Shown here piece after piece: positions 16,830-24,790 of a DNA stretch of 64,000 bases. The notes below the pieces were generated by a model, which was given only the letters and a program-made list of their open reading frames with translations, did no database searches and was not told the origin of the DNA. This DNA comes from Rhodococcus koreensis. Its GTDB lineage: Bacteria > Actinomycetota > Actinomycetes > Mycobacteriales > Mycobacteriaceae. The translations under genes were made by a program, and so were the position numbers. The stretch covers positions 1,674,001 through 1,738,000 of the forward strand of contig NZ_FNSV01000005.1 of assembly GCF_900105905.1 (NCBI RefSeq), given 5' to 3'. Every line of letters begins with the position of its first letter. Position 1 is the first letter of the stretch.

Positions 16830-17815
16830 GTCGCAGGCAGTACGACGAGTCCGACGTCCGGGTGCGCCCGGGCCGAGGAACGCGCCCGCGCACGAAAACC
16901 CGGCCGGAGCACCTCGCCGCCGAGTCGGCGATGGTCGTCGCCGTCGACCGCGGCCGGTGGGGTTGCGTTCTGGGCGGCGACCCCGAGCGTCCCCTTGTCA
17001 CCATGCGTGCCCGCGAACTGGGCCGCACCCCCATCGTGGTGGGCGACGAGGTGAGCGTCGTCGGCGATCTGTCCGGCAAACCCGACACCCTGGCGCGGAT
17101 CGTGCGGGTGGCCGAGCGCGCCACGGTGCTGCGGCGCACCGCCGACGACACCGACCCGTACGAGCGGATCGTGGTGGCCAACGCGCAGCAGTTGCTGATC
17201 GTCGTGGCGCTCGCCGACCCGCCGCCGCGGACGGGATTCGTCGAACGCGCGCTCGTCGCCGCGTACGCGGGCGGGCTGAGCCCCATCGTGTGCCTGACGA
17301 AGAGCGACCTCGAGCCGCCCGAGGAGTTCGCGAGCGCGTTCGCCGACCTCGACGTCCCCGTGGTCGTGGCAGGCCGCGACGATCCGGTCGACGAGGTCCT
17401 GTCCATGCTGTCCGGCAGGCTCACCGCGCTGATCGGGCATTCGGGGGTCGGGAAGTCGACTCTCGTCAACCGTCTCGTGCCCGACGCCGACCGGGCCGTC
17501 GGCGTGGTGTCCGGCGTGGGCAAGGGCCGGCACACGTCCACGCAATCGGTCGCGCTGCCGCTCCCGTCGGGCGGCTGGGTGATCGACACCCCGGGCATCC
17601 GGTCGTTCGGACTGGCCCACATCTCCCCGGAGAACGTGGTGGCCGCGTTCTCCGATCTGGCCGCGGCCATCGAGGACTGCCCGCGAGGGTGTACCCACCT
17701 CGGCCCGCCCGCGGACCCCGAATGCGCGCTCGACCACCTCGAGGGCAAGGCCGCCAAACGCGTCGACGCGGTCCGTCACCTCCTCACGGCCATCGCGTCC
17801 AACGAGGCCTGGTGA
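16826..17815 (+). CDS. rsgA: Ribosome-associated GTPase RsgA (YjeQ)
   Basis: This 329-residue GTPase acts in small-subunit maturation. It has the OB-fold domain, then the circularly permuted GTPase motifs: [16 protein letters not shown] (G4), GHSGVGKST (G1), DTPGIRSFG (G3), and a C-terminal zinc set (CPRGCTHLG...CAL...). The start is not ATG: a CTG at 16826 overlaps the aroA stop (CTGA) and keeps the conserved [10 protein letters not shown], while a GTG at 16862 is the alternative. I favour the CTG because the N-terminal sequence is shared with mycobacterial homologs. Confidence 0.92.
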   Translation: MSRRQYDESDVRVRPGRGTRPRTKTRPEHLAAESAMVVAVDRGRWGCVLGGDPERPLVTMRARELGRTPIVVGDEVSVVGDLSGKPDTLARIVRVAERATVLRRTADDTDPYERIVVANAQQLLIVVALADPPPRTGFVERALVAAYAGGLSPIVCLTKSDLEPPEEFASAFADLDVPVVVAGRDDPVDEVLSMLSGRLTALIGHSGVGKSTLVNRLVPDADRAVGVVSGVGKGRHTSTQSVALPLPSGGWVIDTPGIRSFGLAHISPENVVAAFSDLAAAIEDCPRGCTHLGPPADPECALDHLEGKAAKRVDAVRHLLTAIASNEAW

Positions 17816-17843
17816 GGGACGAACCGCGCCGTGGCGGAACTGT

Positions 17844-19082
17844 CTAGCGGGAAAGCAGCGCGCGCAGACCGCGACGCTTGCGGGTGCGCTTGATCGCGGA
17901 ACTCAACCCCTGACGGCGGCCGGTCACGGGATCGATTGTCGCCGTGGTGTTTCCACCGAACTTGCGCTCCGACGCCGTCTCCGGCGCGTCGTCCGTGGTC
18001 GCCTTGAGGTACTTGTTCGGCAACGACAGCTTGGCGATGGTGCGCCACGACTTCGCGTACTGCACCAGGAACGGGCCGGAGGTGTACGGCAAGTCGTACT
18101 TCTCGCACAACTCCCGCACCCGGACGGCGATCTCCGCGTAGCGGTTGCTCGGCAGGTCGGGGAACAGGTGGTGCTCGATCTGGTAGCTCAGGTTGCCGGA
18201 CATGAAGTCCATCAGCCTGCCGCCGTCGATGTTCGCGCTACCGAGCATCTGGCGCAGGTACCACTCGGGCTGCGTCTCGTTGTCGATGTCGGCCTTCGTG
18301 AACTTCTCGGCGCCGTCCGGGAAGTGCCCGCAGAAGATGATCGCGTTGGTCCACACGTTGCGGATCATGTTCGCGGCGATATTGGCAGTGAGCGTGCTCT
18401 TCCACGCGGGACCGGTGACCGCGGGGTGGATCACGTAGTCCTTGAGGATCTGCTTGCCGATCTTCTCGCCGACCTCGCGAAGCTTGCGCTGGGTTTCCTC
18501 GCTCGGTACGCGCCCCTTGGCGACCTTGCCGAGTTCGAGGTGCTGCGCCGCGATGCCGTACTCGAAGAACAGCGCCAGCAGGGTGTTGTAGAGGAGATTG
18601 CCGGTATTGAACGGCTTCCACCGCTGGTCACGTGTGACGCGCAGCAGTCCGTATCCGACGTCGTCGTCCATGCCGAGGACGTTGGTGTACTTGTGGTGGA
18701 TGTAGTTGTGCGTCTGCTTCCAGTGAGCGGACGGTCCCGTCACGTCCCACTCCCACGAGGTGGAGTGGATCTCCGGATCGTTCATCCAGTCCCACTGGCC
18801 GTGCATGACGTTGTGGCCGAGTTCCATGTTCTCGATGATCTTCGAGAGGGAGAGCAAGGCCGTGCCCGCCAGCCAGGCAGGGCGCCGCTTGCTCGCGAAC
18901 AGCACTGCGCGGCCGCCGATCTCGAGTCCACGCTGCAACCTGATGGTGTTCCGCACGTAGCGCGCGTCGCGCTCCCCGCGAGATTCTTCGATATCGCGGC
19001 GGATCGCATCCAACTCGCGCCCGAGCGCCTCGACATCGGCTTCGGTGAGATGTGCGTATTCCTTGACATCTGCAATCGCCAT
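17844..19082 (-). CDS. Membrane fatty-acid desaturase, DesA3 type (copy 1)
   Basis: This 412-residue protein is an acyl-lipid or acyl-CoA delta-9 desaturase. The three histidine boxes bind the diiron centre: HNVMHG (residues 90-95), HNYIHH (125-130) and QIEHH (301-305). It has hydrophobic stretches around the boxes. The AGGAGGAGG ribosome binding site is strong. It is downstream of copy 2 and carries its own operator (19137-19172). In M. tuberculosis the homolog works with the oxidoreductase Rv3230c; the homolog of that partner is at 20514-21629. The 94-nt tract 18763-18856 is almost identical to copy 2. Confidence 0.9.
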   Translation of the reverse strand: MAIADVKEYAHLTEADVEALGRELDAIRRDIEESRGERDARYVRNTIRLQRGLEIGGRAVLFASKRRPAWLAGTALLSLSKIIENMELGHNVMHGQWDWMNDPEIHSTSWEWDVTGPSAHWKQTHNYIHHKYTNVLGMDDDVGYGLLRVTRDQRWKPFNTGNLLYNTLLALFFEYGIAAQHLELGKVAKGRVPSEETQRKLREVGEKIGKQILKDYVIHPAVTGPAWKSTLTANIAANMIRNVWTNAIIFCGHFPDGAEKFTKADIDNETQPEWYLRQMLGSANIDGGRLMDFMSGNLSYQIEHHLFPDLPSNRYAEIAVRVRELCEKYDLPYTSGPFLVQYAKSWRTIAKLSLPNKYLKATTDDAPETASERKFGGNTTATIDPVTGRRQGLSSAIKRTRKRRGLRALLSR

Positions 19083-19136
19083 GGGGGACCTCCTCCTGGC
19101 TGGGTCGACAGTTCACACCGGATAGGCGCTGACATG

Positions 19137-19172
19137 ACCTACCGTACCGTAAGTTACGGTACCGTAGGTTAC
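19137..19172. promoter_or_regulatory. Near-palindromic operator upstream of desaturase copy 1
   Basis: A 33-nt inverted repeat (arms 19137-19152 and 19154-19169, 15 of 16 positions paired) surrounds one centre base. It contains the TACCGTAA / TTACGGTA core. The same 20-nt right half, GTTACGGTACCGTAGGTTAC (19153-19172), occurs again at 21678-21697. It lies 55 nt upstream of the copy 1 start. A dimeric repressor, such as a TetR protein, is the likely binder. Confidence 0.75.
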
Positions 19173-19194
19173 TTGAGTGTAGGTGTGAGTGAAA

Positions 19195-20451
19195 TCACCG
19201 ACGACGGCGCGAGATCTTGGCCTCCGCGTGGGCGCGCAGCGCCGACAGCAGACCCCGGCGCTGTCCGGTCACGGGATCCGTGCGCAGCGTCTCGACCATC
19301 GCGGCACCCGCGTCGCGAGCATCGCGGAACTTCCGTTCCGAGGACGTCTCGGGGGCGTCGTCCGCCGTCGCGCGCAGGAAGCGGTCGGGCAGGGCGAGTT
19401 TGTGGATCGTGCGCAGGGCCAGCAGGTACTGCTTGGCGAGCGACCCCGTGGTGTAGGGGAGGTCGTACTTCTCGCACAGCGCCCGCACTTTCACGGCGAT
19501 CTCCGGGTACCGGTTGCTCGGCAGATCAGGGAACAGATGATGCTCGATCTGGTAGCTGAGATTCCCGCTCATGAAACCCATGATCTTGCCGGAGTCGAAG
19601 TTGGCGCTGCCGAGCATCTGCCGGAGGTACCACTCGTGCCGGGTCTCGTTCTCGTATTCGTCCACGGTGAACTTCTCGGCACCGTCCGGGAAGTGCCCAC
19701 AGAAGATCACCACATACGCCCACAGGTTCCGCACGAGATTGGCGGTGGTGTTCGCCGTCAGCGTCGACTTCCACGCCGGTCCCGCGAGCACCGGGAACAG
19801 GAGGAAGTCCTTGCCGACCTGACGGAAGATCTTGCGGGCGAAATCCTTGTTGGCCTGCGAGTTGAGCTGCCCCTTCTCCGCGCCCTCCAACTCGGCCGCG
19901 AACGTGAGGTCGTGGAGCGCGATCCCCCACTCGAACGTGGCGGCCAGGACGATGTTGGCGAACGGCTGCAGCAGGTTGATCGGCCGCCACTCCTCGTCGC
20001 GGGTCATCCGGAGGATGCCGAAACCGACGTCGGAATCCATTCCCACGATGTTGGTGAACGTGTGATGGGAGTAGTTGTGGGCCCGCTTCCAGTGCTCGGA
20101 CGGGCCGGTCTGGTCCCACTCCCACGACATCGAGTGGATCTCCGGATCGTTCATCCAGTCCCACTGGCCGTGCATCACGTTGTGGCCGAGTTCCATGTTC
20201 TCGATGATCTTCGAGAGGGAGAGCATCGCGGTGCCCGCCAGCCAGGCCGGCCGGTACCGGCTCCCGAACAGTGCGAGCCGGCCACCGAGCTCCAGCAGTC
20301 GTTGCGCCCTGATGGCCCGGCGGATGTATCGGGCGTCGCGGACGCCGCGCGAATCCTCCACGTCGAGCCGGATCGCATCCAACTCACGCCCGAGCGATTC
20401 GATGTCCGCTTCGGTCAGATGCGCGAACTCTTTGATGTCGGTGATCGCCAC
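19195..20451 (-). CDS. Membrane fatty-acid desaturase, DesA3 type (copy 2)
   Basis: This 418-residue paralog of the copy 1 gene has the same boxes: HNVMHG, HNYSHH and QIEHH. The GTG at 20451 starts MAITDIKEFAHLTEADIE, matching copy 1 (MAIADVKEYAHLTEADVE). It lies 62 nt downstream of the oxidoreductase gene and is probably in its operon. The paralogs differ clearly over most of their length, yet a 94-nt stretch is nearly identical, including silent sites. A tandem copy is not present in M. tuberculosis at this place as far as I recall. Confidence 0.9.
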   Translation of the reverse strand: MAITDIKEFAHLTEADIESLGRELDAIRLDVEDSRGVRDARYIRRAIRAQRLLELGGRLALFGSRYRPAWLAGTAMLSLSKIIENMELGHNVMHGQWDWMNDPEIHSMSWEWDQTGPSEHWKRAHNYSHHTFTNIVGMDSDVGFGILRMTRDEEWRPINLLQPFANIVLAATFEWGIALHDLTFAAELEGAEKGQLNSQANKDFARKIFRQVGKDFLLFPVLAGPAWKSTLTANTTANLVRNLWAYVVIFCGHFPDGAEKFTVDEYENETRHEWYLRQMLGSANFDSGKIMGFMSGNLSYQIEHHLFPDLPSNRYPEIAVKVRALCEKYDLPYTTGSLAKQYLLALRTIHKLALPDRFLRATADDAPETSSERKFRDARDAGAAMVETLRTDPVTGQRRGLLSALRAHAEAKISRRRR

Positions 20452-20513
20452 CGTGCTCCTCCGTCTGGTGAGAGTCCGAGAATAGCGGAGTCAGGTGAAC
20501 AACACGCTCACGC

Positions 20514-21629
20514 TCACGCGTCGAGCGTGCAGTCCCCTGCCGCCGCCGAGATACAAGTCTGGACTCGGTCACCTTCGGCATGCTGCTTGCCGGACCTCAG
20601 GTCGATAGCGTGCCCGGCGAGGATCGGCACGACACAGGTCTGGCAGATCCCCATCCGGCAGCCGAACGGCATGAGCGCCCCGACCTGCTCACCGGCCTCG
20701 AGGAGAGTGGTGGCACCGTCGATCGTGACGGTCTTGTCGGCCTTGGCGAACGTCACCGTTCCGCCCTCGCCGGACGTGTCCGCGCGGGAGACGGCGAAAC
20801 GCTCGAGGTGCAGCTTGCCCTCGATGTTCTCGTCGCGCCACAGCGTCTCGATCTCGTCGAGCATCGGCAGCGGCCCGCAGGCCCACGTCTGCCGTTCGCG
20901 CCAGTCCGGGCACACCTCGTCGAGCGAGGACAACGCGAACTTGCCCTGGCTGCGGGTGAGCTGGATCTTGCACCGGAAGTCGTCGTGCTCCTCGTGGAGC
21001 TGGGTGAGTTCGTCGGCGAACATCACGTCGGCGTCGGTGGGCGCCGAGTGGACGTGGAAGACGTCGGGGAGCTGGCCGCGCCGGTTCATCGTGCGCAGCA
21101 TCGCCATGACGGGAGTGATGCCACTGCCCGCGGTGAGGAACAGGATGCGCTGCGGCGGCGGGTCGGGCAACGCGAAGTTGCCCGTGGGCGTCGCGAGCCG
21201 GACGATCGTCCCGGACGGCACACCGTTGACGAGGTGACTCGACAGGAATCCCTCAGGCATCGCCTTGACTGCGATGGAGATGCGCTTGTCGTCCCAGTTC
21301 GGCGGCGAGGTGAGGGAGTACGAACGCCAGTGCCAGCGTCCGTCGATGTGCAGGCCGATGCCGATGTACTGGCCGGGCTCGTAGTCGAAGTCGAATCCCC
21401 AGCCCGGCTTGATGACGATCGTGGCGGAGTCCGCCGTCTCCGCGCGCACGTCCACGATCTGTCCACGCAGCTCGCGGGCGGACCACAGCGGGTTGGCCAG
21501 GTGCAGGTAGTCGTCGGGTAGCAACGGCGTCGTCAGACGTGCCGCCGCACCGCGCAACCAATTGAGCTTGGACCGCTTGGCGGGCACGACCGCTGCTGCG
21601 GGCGCCTCGATCCAATCCTTCAGACCCAT
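20514..21629 (-). CDS. FAD/2Fe-2S oxidoreductase, desaturase electron donor (Rv3230c type)
   Basis: This 371-residue protein carries electrons from NAD(P)H to the desaturase. An FNR-like FAD domain has [13 protein letters not shown] (R-x-Y-S/T motif) and a nucleotide-binding domain has [15 protein letters not shown]. The C-terminal plant-type ferredoxin has the cluster motif CRMGICQTC and a final Cys in VQTCIS. The homolog in M. tuberculosis is the known partner of DesA3. The ATG at 21629 follows a GTGGAGGTCGG site. An operator copy (21655-21697) overlaps its promoter. Confidence 0.92.
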   Translation of the reverse strand: MGLKDWIEAPAAAVVPAKRSKLNWLRGAAARLTTPLLPDDYLHLANPLWSARELRGQIVDVRAETADSATIVIKPGWGFDFDYEPGQYIGIGLHIDGRWHWRSYSLTSPPNWDDKRISIAVKAMPEGFLSSHLVNGVPSGTIVRLATPTGNFALPDPPPQRILFLTAGSGITPVMAMLRTMNRRGQLPDVFHVHSAPTDADVMFADELTQLHEEHDDFRCKIQLTRSQGKFALSSLDEVCPDWRERQTWACGPLPMLDEIETLWRDENIEGKLHLERFAVSRADTSGEGGTVTFAKADKTVTIDGATTLLEAGEQVGALMPFGCRMGICQTCVVPILAGHAIDLRSGKQHAEGDRVQTCISAAAGDCTLDA

Positions 21630-21654
21630 CCGACCTCCACCTTTTCCGTCACGA

Positions 21655-21697
21655 CCTACGCTACCGTAGGTTTTCAAGTTACGGTACCGTAGGTTAC
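21655..21697. promoter_or_regulatory. Operator copy upstream of the desaturase reductase gene
   Basis: The segment 21678-21697 repeats exactly the 20-nt element GTTACGGTACCGTAGGTTAC seen at 19153-19172. The left half of this site is less symmetric (CTACGCTACCGTAGG-like). It lies about 26-68 nt upstream of the reductase start, so a regulator could control the reductase-desaturase copy 2 operon and copy 1 together. Confidence 0.75.
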
Positions 21698-21720
21698 CCC
21701 AAGGTAAGAGGACGCACCGG

Positions 21721-22233
21721 TCAGAGCAGTTCGAGCAGGAACGGAAGCTCCTGGGTGGCGTACCACGCCAGAACGTGATCCTCGGCGTCACCGAGAACGA
21801 ACTCGGCGTCCGGATCCCCGAGATCCGCCTCGTCGATCGCCGACACGGCCCGTTCGATGTCGCGCTCGGCCTCCGCGAGGTCCACGTGCACCGACGCGAC
21901 CCGGCCGATAGTCACCGGACCGGGCAACCGGACGACGGCGTCGTCGAGGTCCGGACGGGGTGTCACGTCGTCGATGTCCGCGGCGACCACGGCGCGGCGG
22001 AAGCGGACCCCGTCGCTCCCGCTCTCCCCCACCCGGCCCGCGATCAGACGCAGCGACGCCCGGGCGGCCTCGGCCATCGCGACCTCGGCCAGTTCGTCGT
22101 CGTCGCCCGACGAGTACGCCTCGCGGAGCGTGGCGGTGACGGCGAAGGCGGTACGGCTCATCGGATCGAACTCCTGGTCGGCGACGAGCCGCTGCAGGAT
22201 CTCGATCGTCGCGGGAACGTACACCCTCGTCAT
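21721..22233 (-). CDS. Conserved actinobacterial protein (DUF6912-like, Rv3231c type)
   Basis: This 170-residue protein begins [21 protein letters not shown] and ends ELPFLLELL. The Rv3231c homolog occupies the same position, upstream of the desaturase genes, in M. tuberculosis. It contains no catalytic motif that I recognise. The middle is rich in Asp and Glu. It lies on the same strand as the upstream acyltransferase gene with a 30-nt gap, so the two may be cotranscribed. Its function is unknown. Confidence 0.7.
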   Translation of the reverse strand: MTRVYVPATIEILQRLVADQEFDPMSRTAFAVTATLREAYSSGDDDELAEVAMAEAARASLRLIAGRVGESGSDGVRFRRAVVAADIDDVTPRPDLDDAVVRLPGPVTIGRVASVHVDLAEAERDIERAVSAIDEADLGDPDAEFVLGDAEDHVLAWYATQELPFLLELL

Positions 22234-22263
22234 GCGTCACCCGTCATTCGCACCGCGGACTTC

Positions 22264-23688
22264 TCACCGGCTGGCATCCAACAACTCCTCGAGAGATTCG
22301 TACAGCAGCGCCGCCACCACGTCCACGTCGGCCATGGCGTCACGGTCTGCATTCAAACCGTAGTAGACGTTGCCGTCGTAGGACGTGAGGCCGATGCTCA
22401 AAGTCTGGTTTTTCAGCAGGGGCGACACCGGGTACATCTCGAGCATCCGCGCTCCCCCGACGTACAACGACATCTGCGGACCCGGAGCATTGGTGATCAT
22501 CAGATTGAACATGCGCTGCGAGAAGCTGCTCGCGACACGGGCACTCATCGCGTGCAGCGTGGCGGGCGCGAACCCCGACAACCGCACCAGGGTCTCCGCG
22601 GTGACCCGCTGACTCTGCTTCGCGTGCGCCTCCATGGCGTGCGCCACGTGCGACAGCCGCACCACCGCGTTCGGTTCCCCGACCGGCAGGTCGATGAGGA
22701 AGGACGACACCATGCTCCGCGGGTCCGCCCACTCGCCGCGGCGGGACGCCTCGTCGTCGGCCTCGGGATCCGTCGCGTACACGGACATCGGGACCATGGC
22801 CCGGACCGTGGTCGACTCGGCCACCGGTTCACCGCGGGACAGCAGCCAGTACCGCATCGCACCCGACACGACGGCGAGGATGACGTCGTTGACCTCGCAC
22901 CCGTACTGCGCGCGGATCTTCCGGTAGTCGCCCAGTTCGGTCTTGACCACCGCGAACCGCCGATTGCGGGAGATCGTCGCATTGAGCGGACTCGACGGCG
23001 CCACCTGCGTCGCGGTGCGGACCACGGCGGCGAGCTTACCGACGGTGCGCACGGTCTCGCCGAGCGCAGACGCCATGTCACCCAACGTCATCCGCAGCGC
23101 GGCCAGACCCTCGCCCGGCCTCGACACCATCTCCGCCAGCGCCCCCGCGATGAGGGTGGACTCACTGGGGGCGGGGCTCGGCATCCACAGTTCCTCGGCC
23201 ATCGGCCGCCGGGTCTTCGCCGGGTCCAGGATCACCTGACCGATCTCGAGCGCCGTCTCGCCGTCGACCAGCGAGGAATGAGACTTCGTGAAGATCGCGA
23301 AGCGGTTGTTCGACAACCCCTCCACCAGATACATCTCCCACAGGGGACGCGTGTTGTCGAGGGGCCGGGACGTGAGCCGTGCGACCAGGTCGTGCAACTG
23401 GGCGTCCGATCCGGGCTTCGGCAGCGCCGACCGCCGGACGTGGTACTCGATGTCGAAGTCCTGGTCGTCCACCCACACCGGCCGCGACAGTCCCAGCGCC
23501 ACCTCCCGCACCTTTTGCCGGTAGCGCGGCACCAGGCTCAACCGCTCCTCGACCAGGCTCAGTAATTCCTCGTAGGACAACCCGTTTCGCGGCTTCCGGA
23601 AGATCGCCAGCGATCCCACGTGCATCGGCGTACTGCTCGCCTCGAGGAAGTAGAACGATGCATCCTGCGTAGTCAGTCTCGTCACCAT
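22264..23688 (-). CDS. WS/DGAT-family acyltransferase with altered active-site motif
   Basis: This 474-residue protein belongs to the wax-ester synthase/diacylglycerol acyltransferase family, which makes storage triacylglycerol or wax esters from acyl-CoA. Family motifs are present: PLDNTRPLWEMYLVEGL, NDVILAVVSGAMRYWL and ITNAPGP. The catalytic motif HHxxxDG reads HSSLVDG (residues 137-143), so the second His is Ser138. That may lower or change activity. M. tuberculosis carries Rv3233c/tgs3 (Rv3234c) here. Its start overlaps the HAD gene stop by 7 nt. Confidence 0.85.
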   Translation of the reverse strand: MVTRLTTQDASFYFLEASSTPMHVGSLAIFRKPRNGLSYEELLSLVEERLSLVPRYRQKVREVALGLSRPVWVDDQDFDIEYHVRRSALPKPGSDAQLHDLVARLTSRPLDNTRPLWEMYLVEGLSNNRFAIFTKSHSSLVDGETALEIGQVILDPAKTRRPMAEELWMPSPAPSESTLIAGALAEMVSRPGEGLAALRMTLGDMASALGETVRTVGKLAAVVRTATQVAPSSPLNATISRNRRFAVVKTELGDYRKIRAQYGCEVNDVILAVVSGAMRYWLLSRGEPVAESTTVRAMVPMSVYATDPEADDEASRRGEWADPRSMVSSFLIDLPVGEPNAVVRLSHVAHAMEAHAKQSQRVTAETLVRLSGFAPATLHAMSARVASSFSQRMFNLMITNAPGPQMSLYVGGARMLEMYPVSPLLKNQTLSIGLTSYDGNVYYGLNADRDAMADVDVVAALLYESLEELLDASR

Positions 23689-24119
23689 GTCGGCGCCTGT
23701 CCCCCTTGCATCCCGTCTCGATCCACCTCGAGAAGTATCGCTATCTCGTCCGCCGTGGCCGCGCCGTCGACGTGGTGGATGCCCACCATCCCGACAGCCA
23801 CTGCGCCCCGGACGTTGGCCGGCAGGTCGTCGACGAAGATACAGTCGCCCGGCTCCAGACCGAGCGCGCCGGCCGTCAGCCGGTAGATCCGCGGATCAGG
23901 TTTGGCGACACCGACATCCCCGGACAGCACGACCTGATCGACCAGCCGGCCATCGCCGAGTTCCCGCAACCACTGCGCGCCGGGACCGCCGGGATCGTTG
24001 CTGAGGATCGCGGTCCGCACACCACGGGTCCGGGCACCGGCGAGGACGGACGACAGGCCGTCCGTGTCCGAACCGGGACCCGCGAGAACTCCGCCGAAGT
24101 CCAATATCAATCCCCGCAC
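23682..24119 (-). CDS. HAD-like hydrolase
   Basis: This 145-residue protein is a small haloacid-dehalogenase-like hydrolase. Motif I is LDFGGVL (Asp nucleophile with Gly in place of the usual second Asp, a variant seen in related HAD proteins), motif II is ILSND, and motif III/IV is KPDPRIY and FVDDLPANVRGA. It lacks a large cap domain, so its substrate may be a macromolecule or a small phosphoester. The start is a GTG at 24119. It runs into the WS/DGAT gene with a 7-nt overlap. Confidence 0.85.
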   Translation of the reverse strand: MRGLILDFGGVLAGPGSDTDGLSSVLAGARTRGVRTAILSNDPGGPGAQWLRELGDGRLVDQVVLSGDVGVAKPDPRIYRLTAGALGLEPGDCIFVDDLPANVRGAVAVGMVGIHHVDGAATADEIAILLEVDRDGMQGGQAPTW

Positions 24120-24133
24120 GTCCCCACCCTAGG

Positions 24134-24185
24134 GTCCGCTCCACGGTTCGGCGACACGAGTCCGCTCCGCGGTACGGCGACACGA
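24134..24185. repeat. 26-bp tandem direct repeat, two copies
   Basis: Two adjacent 26-nt units (24134-24159 and 24160-24185) differ at two positions and share GTCCGCTCC-CGGT-CGGCGACACGA. They lie in the divergent region between the HAD gene and the Rv3235-like gene. Their role is unknown; tandem sites for a DNA-binding protein are possible. Confidence 0.85.
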
Positions 24186-24250
24186 CGCCGGGATCCGTGC
24201 GATTATGACCGCTACGACGGCTGTCTCATGCCGAAACCGGGGGGTAAGAA

Positions 24251-24775
24251 ATGAGTGAGTCCTACACGTTCCTGTCACGGGTGCCGCGCTTCGAGCCGGC
24301 GGCCGGCGACGACGCCGCGCCGATCCTGCCGGGAGGTTCGGCGGCGCAGTCGGGTGCGCGGCACCCGCTCGGGCACGGCAGACACCGGTCGTCGCCGCAC
24401 TCGGGGGCGTCGCCGCGCACCGCCGCGAGGCACCCGGGAACACTGCCGATTCCGTCGCCGGACGTTCAGCGGTTCACGGAGCAGGCGTTCCGGCTCGTTC
24501 TCGAAGTGCTGGATCGGCGGCGCAACGTCCGGCAACTGCGGCCGCTGGTGGCGCCGTCGCTCGTCGACGTGGTGCGCACGTTCGCGCTCGCGGAGTCGCC
24601 TGCCCGGCGACTCGGTGTGGCGGCGCTCGTCCGCGTGCATCTGCGCGCGGTGGAGCCCTGCGTCTTCGAGGCCTTCGGCACGTACGGCCGGGGGCCACGG
24701 ATCTTCGTGATCGCTGCCCGTGTCGAACAACAGTCCGACACGGGCTGGACCGTCACCTCGCTGGTGATCGGCTGA
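24251..24775 (+). CDS. Conserved actinobacterial protein beside secA (Rv3235/DUF6459 type)
   Basis: This 174-residue protein has a disordered, His/Arg/Pro-rich N-terminal half and a compact C-terminal half (about residues 75-174) that starts VQRFTEQAFRLVLEVLDRRRNVRQLRPL and ends GWTVTSLVIG. No enzyme motif is visible. Family members are always found in actinobacteria near secA, and M. tuberculosis has Rv3235 here. Its stop is 15 nt from the end of the convergent secA gene. A role in protein export is suggested only by position. Confidence 0.7.
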   Translation: MSESYTFLSRVPRFEPAAGDDAAPILPGGSAAQSGARHPLGHGRHRSSPHSGASPRTAARHPGTLPIPSPDVQRFTEQAFRLVLEVLDRRRNVRQLRPLVAPSLVDVVRTFALAESPARRLGVAALVRVHLRAVEPCVFEAFGTYGRGPRIFVIAARVEQQSDTGWTVTSLVIG

Positions 24776-24790
24776 TCGTCCCCGCTGCGG

